DNA of 64,000 nt, from positions 3,380,445 through 3,444,444 of the forward strand of contig SIJG01000005.1 in NCBI GenBank assembly GCA_023374025.1. Direction: 5' to 3'. A model generated the notes under the pieces. It did not search any database and was not told the origin of the DNA. It saw only the letters and a program-made list of their open reading frames with translations. Position 1 is the first letter of the stretch. Each line of letters begins with the position of its first letter. The position numbers and the translations under genes were made by a program. The DNA is from Heterodera schachtii (lineage: Eukaryota; Nematoda; Chromadorea; Rhabditida; Heteroderidae). Below, piece by piece: positions 12,176 through 24,000 of this stretch.

Positions 12176-12752
12176 CAGGGACAGGGGGATGCAAAAATTA
12201 TGACTTTTTGGTAGTATTCATGTTGTAACTTTTTTATAAGTTGTTCAATCTCTTAGAAATAGCTTATCAAAAGCTTCCAAAGATGTAGAGCTTTCGAATG
12301 ATGCCAAATATATAAAATTTGGCCGACTGAGAAAAAAGCTATAATGTTTTAAACAAGTCTGGGACGGAACTGGCGGGACGGAACTGACCCCTACCGGGCC
12401 GGCGGTGCCGATAGGCGCCGCCGAGAAAATTTTTGCATTTTTTATGCGATTTATTAACAAATTTTGTCCAAAAAAGTTACGAATTTTGCGATTTTGAGCC
12501 ATTTTTAGGAGGTTTTTCGTCAAAAAATGACGATTTTTTGAAAATTTAGTGTAAATTTTTTGGAAAATTTGTGTGAGAGGCTAGGTCTGGGGGGGGGGGG
12601 GGGTACCACCAAGGAAAATCCAAAATTTTCAGCAAAAATACTATTTTTTCTTTAAAAATTTCGGGTGCGGAGGGGCCTTGGGGGAGGGGAGGCGGGGGGG
12701 GGGGGGGGTACGTACCCCGCGCGTACCCCCCCCCCCCCTGGGACCGTCCCTG
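12176..12752. mobile_element. hAT-like element, TIR CAGGGAC, duplication GGTATAAC
   Basis: The left end reads CAGGGACAGGGGG. The right end, reverse-complemented, reads CAGGGACGGTCCC. Identical 8-bp repeats GGTATAAC flank it at 12168-12175 and 12753-12760. The left half (12196-12350) resembles 62990-63420, sharing AACTTTTTTATAAGTT and TAGAGCTTTCGAATGA. The middle has a GATA-loop hairpin at 12401-12422, and the right part has long G and C runs. No transposase is coded. It lies between gene B and the Pax locus. Confidence 0.8.
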
Positions 12753-13227
12753 GGTATAACCAATACAGTAGCATGGTTGGACGAGGGTATACGGTACTTT
12801 CGCGAAGAACCGGCCTTTCACTACCAAAGGTATTTTTTTATTGTCCATTTTCTTTTTATGATACTGTATCACTACTTATTGTAGTATAAAGGACCCAAAT
12901 TTAAGGAAATTTATTCGAATACAATAATTCTGTTGTTTTTGAACGTTCAAAAACAACAGGAAGTTACAAAATCCAAGAAACGTAAACATACTGTAATTGG
13001 ATTACTGTATGTATGTTCCCGTACCAATTCATTTATAAAAATATTGAACATTTTTACAATCGGTAACAAAACAATTTTAATGACGATAAATGAATGGCCG
13101 GTCCGGCTACCGTCCTCCCCCGAGGGGTTGTGGCAACCCACGCTTGGCAAAGTCTCCGCCGTGCACAAACTGTCCTGCTTCAGCCGGTCCCTGATCTCCC
13201 AAGCAAAAATTGACGGGTATTCAGTTT

Positions 13228-14519
13228 TAGGGTTGGGCCCCCGACGTCGGGGTTGGAAAATTCGGGGTTCGGGGTTGTCGGGGTTGGAAGCGTCGGGGTT
13301 CGGGGTCGGGGTTGCCAAATCGTTCGGGGTTCGGGGTCGGGGTTCGGGGTTTTTCAATTTTTTTCTTATGCCATATAGTCAAAAATTTTCTTGCATTTTT
13401 ACAAACTTTAAAAATATTTATTAATTTTCATAATAATAATTTTATGTATTTTTATTTTTATCATTTTTTTGTATAGAATTAATTATAAAACTCAAATTGC
13501 ATTTTTTGAAAAATTATTATTCATTTTATCCGTTATAAATTTAAAAAAATTACTATAAGAAAATTATTGTGGAAATGAAAGGAATTTAGAGAAATTACCT
13601 TTCAAAAAAAATTATATGCAATAAAAATAATGGATTTAATAAAAAAAAATCAAAATTTTTTGATTTTTTTTTTGTTTTTCAAACCATCTTTTTTTTATGG
13701 CACGCTTTTTCTAAAGATCTTTAGGGAGAAAGGGTCCGGCGGTGCCGATAGGCGCCGCCGGGAAAAATTTTGAAAATTTGAGTGAGATTTGTTAACAGAT
13801 TTTGTCCAAAAAATTCATAAATTTTTTCGATTTTAAGCAAAATTTTTAGGGTTTTTTTTGGGATGCCGGCGATGCTGATAGGCAGCACCAGGCGAATTTT
13901 AAAATTTAAGCTCTATTTTCGAACAAATTTTCGCAAAAAAATCTTATGAATTTCCGGGAAAATTATGTTTTTTTTCTTGATATTTTGTCAAAAATATTTT
14001 AAATATATTAAATTTCCTTGATTTCTTCAAGGAAAAATTTTTAATTTTGACGAAAGGAAAATTGGCTTCAATTCATAAAAAAATATGCCACGGATGATCG
14101 ATTTTTGGGTATTTTTTATTTTTGTTTAAAAAATTCTATTAATCACAAAAAAATAAATTAAAAACAAAACTGTCACCAGGAATCGAACTCATGGTAGACA
14201 GAAATGCAAGTGTTGACACACTAACCACTACACCACAATACATATGAACTCAAATCAAGCAAATATGCTTTTTTAATAAAAAAAAATATATAGTAAATTT
14301 GGCAAAATGGTTAAAAAAATTCAAATTTTGTATAACTTTTTGTCTTTTCTCTCACAAAAATGCCATTCTTAGGGGTGTATATTTAACCCCGACCCCGATC
14401 GGGGTTAACGGTCGGGGTTCGGGGTTGGAAGCGTCGGGGTTCGGGGTCGGGGTTTTCCCCGAAAATGGCCAAAAATGTCGGGGTTCGGGGTCGGGGGCGG
14501 GGTCGGGGGCCCAACCCTA
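13228..14519. mobile_element. 1.29-kb hAT-like element inside the paired-box exon
   Basis: The ends TAGGGTTGGGCCCCCGAC and GTCGGGGGCCCAACCCTA are perfect inverted repeats. TTCAGTTT flanks it at 13220-13227 and 14520-14527. Both ends carry arrays of GGGGTT and GGGGTC words in the same orientation (13240-13350 and 14400-14515). The middle has the GATA-loop hairpin at 13738-13759, a diverged copy at about 13864-13886, and a tRNA-like stretch near 14170-14240. No transposase was found, so it is non-autonomous. Confidence 0.9.
14170..14242 (-). repeat. tRNA-like sequence (SINE or tRNA relic)
   Basis: On the minus strand an A-box-like GGTGTAGTGGTTAG is followed about 35 bases later by a B-box-like GAGTTCGATTCC, the spacing of a tRNA. 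The acceptor arms do not pair well, so it is unlikely to be a working tRNA. It lies inside the 13228-14519 element. Confidence 0.45.
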
Positions 14520-16329
14520 TTCAGTTTTATACAGCTAAAAGGAACCATAACAAAAAATGATCAGCAATGGCAAAAATTGCCAAATTGCGCAAGCGAAAAA
14601 ATTGGTCAGGCATACTGTATAAAAAAGTGGCATATTATCGTGAGCTTACCATACATTTCAAATGCTTTTTAAAATAATATCTATTTTTACAGTATCACTG
14701 ATTAAGCGCGCACTTTCGCGCAAACAACAAACTGTACCGTATTTTCTCGACGATTTCTTGACTCAGCATTTGGGGTCCGCCGGAACTTTAAAAAAAAAAA
14801 GTTTGGCATTTTTACAATATATCAGACAAATTGGTGTGCCTTGTAAACAATACCGATCATCGATGGTGCCACAACCCGCAAGAATTTTAGAAACACATCC
14901 GCTCGACACCTTTAACTCACCCAAAATTTATTTCATTAAAATTAAATTCCCAGGATGAGTAAAAATAATAAAAATCGGGGGGGGGGGGCGTGACCGGAAA
15001 ATGCGGCAATGGCAACTCGTACAAAGGCAAAGGGCAACTCGTACAATATGTATGAGTCGACTTTTTACGAGTTGTCATGACACCGATACAGTATTCTACT
15101 GGGACGGTATTAGGAGGAAGGAGGCTACAGTATATTATATTCTCATGCCAGTAGAGCAATATTTATTCCGGTACATTTCCTGCTGACACGTCTGAATATT
15201 TGCATTGACCTACTCAACAATAACTTACGAGCAAATTGCGCGAAATGTCCCGCGAGTGCATGCCGTCCATGGCCAAAGCGACGATTCGTTGGCGAATTTG
15301 GTCGGGGAGGGGTCTAGGAGGAGGGGAAAAGGGTGCACTTTCAATGCTAATTGGGGCAAATCATCCATTTTTATGCCAAATTTGGTTGATGCATTTATTT
15401 TTGTGCCAAATCGGCCAATGGGACCATTTTTGGTGCCAAAATGGCTCGATGATTTGTTTTTAATGGCACATTGCATCGATAGATTAATTTGTATGCCAAA
15501 TTGGGTCAATTTTTCCATATTTAATTGTCAAATTAAGCCAATAGAACGATGTCGTGGTCCGTCACCTGCCATTGACGAATATATCACCCTTCAGCTGCTG
15601 CTGATCGCTTTTGCTGTACTCAACGCTTTCTGTGGCGCCCATTTTGAACGACTAATCACAATTAATCTAAACAAATGAATTTTTGCAAAAAAAAAAAAAA
15701 AGGAATTTAGATTAAGTCCAGCGCTGCCCTCCCCGCCCCCCCCCCTCCCACTTCGATGCCTGAAAATTCTTCGAATTTTCCACACAATGTGCCAAGCAAA
15801 TTAGACTCGGCTGGGTGGGCAAGTCGTCCGGGGAGGGTGCCCCCCCCCATTCGTTCGGATGCCCTTAACCAGCAAAACAAGCCCAAATTTCCATGTCGTC
15901 GCGAGTGGGGGGCAACCGCAGAATTGAGTAAGAAAGGAATCGATGGATGAATGACTCACTGGCGTTGTTTCAGAAGGGGAATGAGATGATGCTCCCCTAC
16001 TAATAGTTTGACCTCCATTAGCATATGGGCACTTATTTTGGGTGGCATTTTGAGCGCAGTGGGACACTTGCGCAGACGGAACAATTAACCCTCACAAAAA
16101 CATAATAAATAGCCTCCTTTTCGTGCCTATATTTTTGTCACATTTTTGGTGCGGAGGTAACAATTAGGGGAAAATGGTAATTTTCAAAAATAATATTTAA
16201 AAAGCGTAAAAAAATTCCTCAATTTATTGGGGGTGGTTCAATTGTACTCTGTCTGGTGGTAAGGCACACACAAAACAACAAACAAACAAAACTTGTGTAC
16301 ACTAATGATTGGACTAATGAATCCAATGT

Positions 16330-19300
16330 TCACTCATTCTTTGGTCCATCCGTCGGCGTGGAAAGACAAAACTTTTGCGGGTTCAGCATCACGTATTTGA
16401 CAAACTCGGCCAGCGAGTGGACGAGTGCCGTGTCCTCGGCCAACGGCCGGGTCGGCAGCAGATGGACCACGTTATTACTACGGCTGCTGCTGTTGGTCGT
16501 CACTCTCTGCAGAAAAAGAAACATCAGAAAAATATTAAACGAGACATTTATAGAAAAGAGTAGGGGGTTTCGGAGGCCCAAAAAATACGGAATTTTTTAA
16601 ATTTCTCTATTTATAAAAAAATCTTTAAAATTTTTTCAAAATGCTTAAGTACATAGCACTAATATTTTCACTTTATGTATAAAAAATAAAGGCTGTAAAG
16701 AAATGAAGCAGCTCGTCCCCCCACTGAAAAATTTAAAAAAACAAACGCTGAAATTTTAAAAATTTCTAACAATAAGTTTGAAAAAACGAAGTACACGCAT
16801 AAATGTAAAATTAAATTTCATAATTTCCGGAACCTTCGAAAAGTTTACATTTACTCCGTCCCGTCAGGAACCTGAACATTGTTTTTTCCGTTCCTAATAA
16901 AATTTAATTTCAACGATTTGACTTTTTCTAAAAGATTTATAAATTCTGATCGGACCAATGCTGCGATCAGTGCGGGCAGTGTTGTGTGCACATCGAAGTC
17001 CTCCATCATCGAATCGAGCGGAACGACGAGCAAAGGGCCGGCAATGCCTTTCCGGCGCAATCTGTGCACACAATGGGCCAAAGTGTGCCGTCGCCACCTT
17101 TTGAAAGAAAGGGAAAAATAAAAAATTGCCATTGTACGCGATGCCATTCAGTCTACACTTTCTTTACACCCTCTTTCTCCCGTAATAAATTTTCCAATGC
17201 CATAACTCACTTTCACGGCCGAAAGCAGTTCGCCTCCCCCCCCCCCAAAAATTTAAAAAAAATTAATTTCGATTTAAGAAATTTTTCACTAAAAAAATTT
17301 AAGAATTTTTTTCTAGAAAATTTAAAATTTAAAGAAATTTTTTAAAAAAAAAGTTTCAGGCTATGTTTTAGGAATTTGAAAAACATAATAATTTTTCAGA
17401 AAATTTCCTGAAATCACTGATAATTTTTTCAAAAACTTTCTTGAAATTTATTAAAAAAATTTTCCGAGTTCCAAACTCCACTGCCCCGTACCCTATTAAA
17501 ACTCATTGTCAGGGTCACCTCATCAATGCCAACCGGTCCACCCAATGGCAAAACGGTTGGTCCCACGCGTAATGGACGGCACAGCGCCAAGGGGTGGCCA
17601 ACGGCGAATGCCGATAAAGCGCATGCATCACGCGGCGTGCGGCGGGTTCGAGCTGCTCGACCGGTGTTGGTCGGACGGCCGTGAAAATGATGGCACCATA
17701 ATCGGCGAACAGGGGCAGAATCCGCTCCACCCAATACTGAAAAAGTGGCAATCATCCTTTTTGGCATCTTTTTATAGTAAAAAAAAATGGGGAGCAGTTT
17801 GCCCACCCATCCCATGCCCTCTAATCGTTCCTTCCGGCGGGAGTTAAAAAATTCAACAAATTCTAAAAACAATTAAAAATGTTTTTTTTTTAAATTTTTA
17901 TGCCTGCTTTTTTTGGTTTTTTAAATGCCAATAATTATGTTTTAATTGTAAGCCAAAAATGAGAAAAACTCAAATTTTATCAAATTTGGCAAATCGATGG
18001 ACGTCGCTGGTGGAAATTGTAAAAAAATTTGAACGAAATCAATTAGTTATAAGAAAATTGTCTCAATTTTCAAAAATTACCAGTTCACTTCCCACTTCGA
18101 AATTTCTGTTTTCTCTTACTCCGTCGGGTGACAAAAGCATGCAAAATTTCATTTAGGTAAATTAAAAAATAATAAAAATTTCCGTCGATTGCCCTACCCC
18201 CATTAAAAAGTGGCATGGTAAATGTGTACAATACTTGCACAAAACAGTGGGTCCACGCAATTTGGTCGTCCGCGATGAGCAGGGAAAATGAAACTGGCGA
18301 ATTACGGACAACGAATTGCCTGGCACAGACGAACCCCCTCGTCCGTTCCGCTTGTTTTTGTTGGCATTGCGTTTGGTTTGCCATTGCGCCAATGGCTTTT
18401 CGGATGGCCGCGAGCAAAGGGCGGGTGCGGCACTGCGGTTGGAGCGGAAGCAGCAGCAAATTGTCGATGCCATGGCTGGACAAAAAGCGGGTTTAAAGCG
18501 GAAATTGAGTAAATTTTTTGAGATTTTGCATGAAAATTAAAAAAAAAAAATTTTCAATGGGCTTAAAGGACCTAAAGGTCATTTATTTTCAATTTTAATG
18601 CCAAAAAAGCTCCAAAAATTTTTATTTGAAAGCGATGCCAATTTTTCTACGACAAAAAGTAAAAAAAGGTAAATTAGCTCTATATTTTATCGGGGGTCTC
18701 CGATCCCTGTAGAGGGGTCTTAAGTGGGACCACGGGAAACATTTTGTAGCACCGAATTTTGTTGGAGAAAACGGAACAAATGCCAAAAACCCAAAAATTA
18801 CAAATTTGGACCCCCCAAATTTTTGGCATTACATTCCTACCGGATTGCGCTGTGCAATTGTCGTCCAACATTGGTTTGGTCCTCGGCTTGGCCCGTGGCC
18901 GGCAGACAACGGAAGGGGCCAAATTCGGGCAACAAAAGTGCCAATGCGCGCTCCAAACGGAGCCTCAGCCAATTGAGCTGGTCAACATTCTGCGGAAAGT
19001 GCACAGAGTCGGCAATGCAACGGGCGGGAAAAGCGGAACAGGCGAAGTAAAAGTCGGCGATTAGCCTAAAAGTTGAATTTAAAAAATGCTCCAATTTTGG
19101 GACCAAAAATCAATCCCAGTTTTTGTGAGTGAGGGGTTTCACAGGTGGCTAAATTACCGCTACAAATTGGTGTGCCAAATTGGCAACCCAACCGGAAACA
19201 GTGCCAAAAACCAATTTAAATGATTCAATAGAAAAACCCGAATTAGGTATACTTGGAAAATTATTTTTTATTTTTATGAGTTTCAAAAACCCAGCTTGAA

Positions 19301-19712
19301 TTTGTTTTCAAAAAACGTGATTTAGACTTCAAGGGTATGTGCTCCAAACACCCTACTCTATTGGTTAAAATTGATCATTGGGTCCCAGAACAAATAAATA
19401 AATTCAACAAAAATACACGCACATGCCAACCCAATTCGGCACGGCCAGTCGGTCGATAAGCACTCGGCCCAAATGTGCCCTGGCATAAAAATTTGTGCGG
19501 GGTTCGCCGCCGTGCAGCAGCAGCACGGTGGTGCCCGCCTTCTCCGCCAAGCCCTGCTGCTGGGGGTGGTGCGGAGGCCGCGCATTGGCCAACGCCGGCG
19601 GCCTCAGCGTGGGAGGAGAAGCGGCAGAAAGCAACGCAATGGGCGAGGAGGAGGAGGAGGATGAAGCTGCTGAACAACGCCTGGCGATGTAATATGGTAG
19701 AGGGGGAAACAT
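16330..19712 (-). CDS. Unrecognised multi-exon gene C
   Basis: Family not recognised. Exons on the minus strand: 19417-19712 (starts MFPPLPYYIARRCSAAS), 18841-19065, 18235-18475, 17519-17736, about 16960-17097 and 16330-16506 (ends FCLSTPTDGPKNE). Phases agree through the first five joins, including one AAG acceptor at 17098-17100; the 3' limit of the fifth exon is uncertain. The N-terminus is Ser- and Pro-rich. Later segments look globular and mixed alpha/beta: EKAGTTVLLLHGGEPRTNFY, VLIADFYFACSAFP, HGIDNLLLLPLQPQ, WVERILPLFADYGAIIFTAV and AGPLLVVPLDSMMEDFDV. No signal peptide or clear membrane span is evident. The alternation of hydrophobic strands and helices suggests a conserved multi-domain complex subunit, but I cannot name it. 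Confidence 0.6.
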
Positions 19713-20180
19713 CAGTAGGGAGCAGAGAAGGCTGTAAAATGGAGGGCCAACCAAAGAAAGCAGGCAAATATTGATTGATATGGGCCTAATATATCATTAT
19801 CATTAGTCCTACAAAGTTTTAATTTATACAATTATACAAATGTTCAATTATGCCATTACCCATTACATCACCCCCCCCCCCCCTTATTTGCGTAAAGAGA
19901 GAGGAGGCAGCATCAATGTCATAAAATATATTGATGGATAAGCTACATACATTACATCATTACCACATACAAAGAATTATAATTTATATATTTACCTATA
20001 TGTTCAATTATGCCATTAAGCACTCCTCCCTAACCTCATTAGGATTAATTTACATTTTTAATTTTAGGAGTGGGGCAGCATCAAGGTAGAACAGAGTAGG
20101 GTGTGAAATGGAGAACGTAGTCAAATATTGGTGGATAAACTACATACATACCTACTTAATGTACATCATTCCGAGCTCTA
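19713..20180. repeat. Degenerate tandem repeats upstream of gene C
   Basis: Similar words recur about every 150-190 bases: GGCAGCATCAA at about 19907 and 20071, TGTTCAATTATGCCATTA at about 19839 and 20000, and GGATAA(G/A)CTACATACAT at about 19935 and 20133. This looks like two to three imperfect tandem copies adjoining the 5' end of gene C. Confidence 0.5.
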
Positions 20181-20269
20181 TTAAAAAGCCTGGCCCCTGC
20201 ACCTCCTTTTTGATTCACAGCTAATGCTTTTCCTTCTAAATTTGTAAGAAAATTTTTTTTTTTATTATA

Positions 20270-20428
20270 CAGTCAGGGGCAAAAGTAATGCACCAAAAAA
20301 TTTTTTTTGTTTTAATTCGATTTTCTCAAAAAATAATGGTGTGAAAAAGGTCCAACATATTTACGTAAAAAGAAACAGAAATTAGTGCACTAATAAATAG
20401 CCAAAAACTGCCCCAATGCACCTGACTG
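20270..20428. mobile_element. Tc1/mariner-like MITE (TA duplication)
   Basis: The ends CAGTCAGGGGCA and TGCACCTGACTG are inverted repeats with one mismatch. A TA dinucleotide lies on each side (20268-20269 and 20429-20430), as for Tc1/mariner. At 159 bp with no coding capacity, it is a MITE. Confidence 0.75.
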
Positions 20429-21095
20429 TAAGTGTAACGATGAAAAACCAAAGTGGGCACCCTCCCAACTAAAGTGAAAAAGTGCCCGCAGAAATTCATT
20501 AATTTTATGTGTTTTAAATTAAAATCCAACTTCTCTCAATTTCTTTTAGCTGCGCCTTTACTTTTCTTTGCTTTCATTAATTACTTAATAAAATCAAAAA
20601 TGTTCCCATTCCGTCTCCATCTTTTGTTCTTTGTACTTTGTAGTCCCACGCCCATTTGGCGCATATTTTTGGCCCTCCCGAAATAAAATCTAAAACATTT
20701 GCTTTGCTCACTCCCATATGAATACCATCATGTGTTGTGTTGTGTTTTATTTGTTTGTTCGACTCTTTCCTCCGTTTTGCTGTTGTAGTTTGTTTTTTGT
20801 GGAAAATGTGAGTACTTATCACAAACTATACCCACACACTTTGATGGGAGAGAAAGCATTTTCGTACTCTTTTGCCCACCAAATTTTGTAATGATTCGTT
20901 TTTGGGCGGTTGTTCGGAGAGCGTGTGATTTGGTGGTAATGGCATGAAAAATACCAGAGATATTTACATCTTTGGCTATTTTGTCACATAAATTGATGTT
21001 TTTGATTTTACATATATGATTATAAAATATATTTTTAAAGATTTAATTACCTATTTTTCATTTGCCCCATTTTTCTACATTTAATTTCATCCAAA

Positions 21096-24000
21096 ATGGA
21101 TGACAAAAAATTTTCTATGGCTTCTTCGTTGCCCACACAATCTGTGGTCGTCGAGTCTACAACAAGTGATTATCTCTAATTAAAATCCTGGACAATCCTT
21201 TTTTGTTTTTTTTCGGCCAGGCCTTGCCCAAATTATCGATAATTACCCACTTAATTGCCCTAATTATTGTTGTTTTTATTTTTTAGGCCCACTCAATCTG
21301 AGCGAGGATTCGGACGAAGAGGGGCCGAGCGGAAAGCCGCGGTTTTGCCTAGTGTGCGGCCATCTCAGCCACGGCTACCACTTTGGCATTCTCGCATGCC
21401 GGCAAGACCGCTTTTTCATTGCTATTTATGAAAACCTCCTCCTTTTTTTTATTGTTTTTTAAGCGCTATAAAAAATACAAATTATTTTGAACGCCTATCA
21501 AAAAAGGACCAAAGGAAAATGGCAACAAAATCGAAAATGCCAAATTTATTCCTCTTCTGTTTTGGTGAAACTTACCTCCCCCCCCTTTTTTCAGCGCTTG
21601 TGCCGCCTTCTTTCGTCGCACAGTGGTGGAGAAGAAAACGTACCGATGCCGTCAAAGCGGAGAGTGCAAAATACGGAAGGGTAAATACCGAAAAATTAAT
21701 TTTAAAAAATGAAATTTTCATTCGTTCCGTCCGCTCCCATTTTGTTGGTTTAGAAATGCGGAATATGTGCCGTTCATGTCGCTACGATTTGTGCATTCAG
21801 CTCGGCATGAACAGAGACGGTCAGTTAACAATAGCAACTCAGCAACCAATGCTCTGAACGTCAGCTTTGCTTTTCAATATTTGACCCATTCTGAGCCCCG
21901 GGCACAAATTCAAACCAACATTCGATTTTGATTTATTCGTCTGTTTTCACGAATTTAAATTCAAAAATTGGGAGGGACAGATTCGACTGCTACCGAAATC
22001 AAAAAAAAAAAAAAATTAAATTTATTTTTCTTTGTGCAGACGTCCAAATGTACCGTGACCCAATTGGGAAGCGAAATGCCAAAAAAAACAATGCCACCGC
22101 CGTCTCCTCCTCCTCTTCAGCACCCACTGAGCAGAAGAGAAAAAGGGTTGTCGCTGCTGCGGCTCCCGCCATTCCCACCACCGGTTGTGTGACGGCAAGG
22201 GCGTAGCCGGGGGTGGCACTTTTAAGCAATTTTTCTTAGCAAATTGCATTAAAATTCTCAACAAAATTTCCCGGCGGCACCTAACGGCACCGCCAGACCC
22301 ACAGTTACCATATTTTGAAAATGGAGACAAAAATAGCAAAAAAAAATAGTCATATAATTTCTGTAAAATATACCCTTTATTCGGGATTTCTAAAAATGCA
22401 CATCTAAAACCCGAATTTTTGAATTCATCCCCCCCCCCGAAGCCAAGGGTATGGCTACTCCCCTACGAAAAGGAAAATTTTCATTTAAATTTTATACCAA
22501 TTTTTTTTTTTTTTTGATGGACTAAGCGCTTTTGCCCGTGTTGCCTCCTCCTCCTCTGTTCCCACTTCGTCGCTGTTGGGCACAGTTCCCACCACCAACA
22601 CCGCTTCACCACCAAATGCTGAGTGAGTGGCTTTGTTTTGGAAAACGATGGTCCCAATGGCCCAGCGGCAATGTTAAAATTGGCTGTTTTCGTTCGGCTG
22701 AATCCCCCATCGGGAGCAGCTCAGCTCTTTTCCCCCCGGCTCAGTTCCCTCTCGCATCGTTTCCCCCCGAGAAATTAAAAAAAAATTACTAACTTACAAA
22801 TTTTTCAAGAAAAAAATCTTAGAAAATTTTTTCGGAAACTTATGGTGAATTACTAAGATTTTCCAAAAATCGCTGAAACTTCACGAAATTCTTTTCCTTA
22901 GAATTGTCTTATAAAAAATTTTTAAGCTTTTTCTCTTGAAAAATTTCTAAGTTCATAAGTTTAAAAAAATTCTCGGTGGGCGGGAAAACACAAACTCCTC
23001 ACCGCAGGGGTTCTTTTTTTCAAAAATATTCTAAAATTCCGTGTCCTCTATAAATAATTTTTTTATCTTTTATCAAATCTTTCCCCGACACTTCTTTGTT
23101 TCCTCCATTCCAGCTTGGCTTCTTCCGTCTCTGAACTTCGTCGAATCGGTGGCATTGGCATTAGCAGTGCGACTGGTGCAATGCAACCAACACCACCCGC
23201 ATTGTCCAGCTCGGCATTCTTTCCGGATGGTAGCGGGACAGTGCCGACAACCACAACAACGACGGCGGCGCCGGCGGCCCCGACACTGCCTGCCGGGGTG
23301 AGTGGTGCCGAAACGGGTCGTCACACATCCACCGATTTTAGGATGCCGAAATGGCTGCCACAATTTATGATGTAAATAAATTTTTTCCTTATTTGACCGA
23401 CCAATCCAATAAAAAAAAAGTTGGTATCATTTTTCTTTAAGAAATTCATTTTTTTGCCGACAAAGGCATTTTTAAAATTTAATTTGGGAGGATAATCAAT
23501 TGGACTAACCCAATTTCGCTGGTATTTTGGTTTCAGTTTTTCCAATCACTTTTGGCATCGGTACCAAAAAACAGGAAATTTACACAATCGCCAAAAAATT
23601 TCGCCCTTTAACTCAAATATTTTTTTATGATAATGGACTGACTCTTCACATGTTCAGTTGCTCCATTTCGCACTTTCTCCGTCCGTTCGTCCGTCTTCAA
23701 CTCTTCAGCAACAGTCCCTCACCACCACCGCCGGCCCTTCCGTCGATGTAAAAGAGTTTTAAATTTTTTGAAATTCATTTTCCTAATTTTTAGACACCGG
23801 CCGCCGCAATTGCTCTGCTGCCCTGTGCCCTTCCGTCCCCCTCTGAGTCGCCCTCCGTGCTGCAACGGCTCGTGGACGGATACCGCAATTTTCAGTCGTC
23901 CCAGGTGAATTCGAAAAAAATTGGGTAATTTCTGACAATGAGTTGGTTTTTTGAAAATGATTATTTTCACAAGTGTAGTGTGATTAAACCCTTTTATAAT

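Larger units (their letters stand above)
13142..15313 (-). pseudogene. Paired-box (Pax-type) gene, exon interrupted by a hAT-like element
   Basis: Minus-strand exons code most of a paired domain, the DNA-binding domain of Pax transcription factors. 15229-15313 gives RPLPDQIRQRIVALAMDGMH and SRDISRNLL. 14854-14909 gives VSSGCVSKILAGCGTIDD. 14738-14785 gives SGGPQMLSQEIVEKIR. A further exon gives YKTEYPSIFAWEIRDRLKQD and SLCTAETLPS. GCVSKIL and FAWEIRDRL are Pax signatures of the PAI and RED helices. The last exon is split: its first 15 bases lie at 14520-14534 and the rest at 13142-13219, with a 1292-bp TIR element and duplicated TTCAGTTT between them. Joining 14738 directly to 14534 shifts the frame by one; a 31-nt exon at 14650-14680 (GTAAGC donor) would restore it. 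An exon for the NQLGGVFVNG start was not found with confidence, and no homeodomain was seen. It could be a broken gene, or the element may be spliced out. Confidence 0.75.

Noticed and set aside
14170..14242. Functional tRNA gene on the minus strand
   Set aside because: A/B boxes are present but acceptor and T-stem pairing is poor, and it lies inside a transposable element.
15205..15678. Long plus-strand open frame starting MTYSTITYEQ
   Set aside because: It overlaps the paired-box exon on the opposite strand, and the rest is a run of ATGCCAAATT-type repeats without family likeness.
23114..23297. Arg-rich alternative reading of an NHR hinge exon
   Set aside because: The frame is open, but phases of both neighbouring exons select the Ser/Thr/Ala-rich reading.
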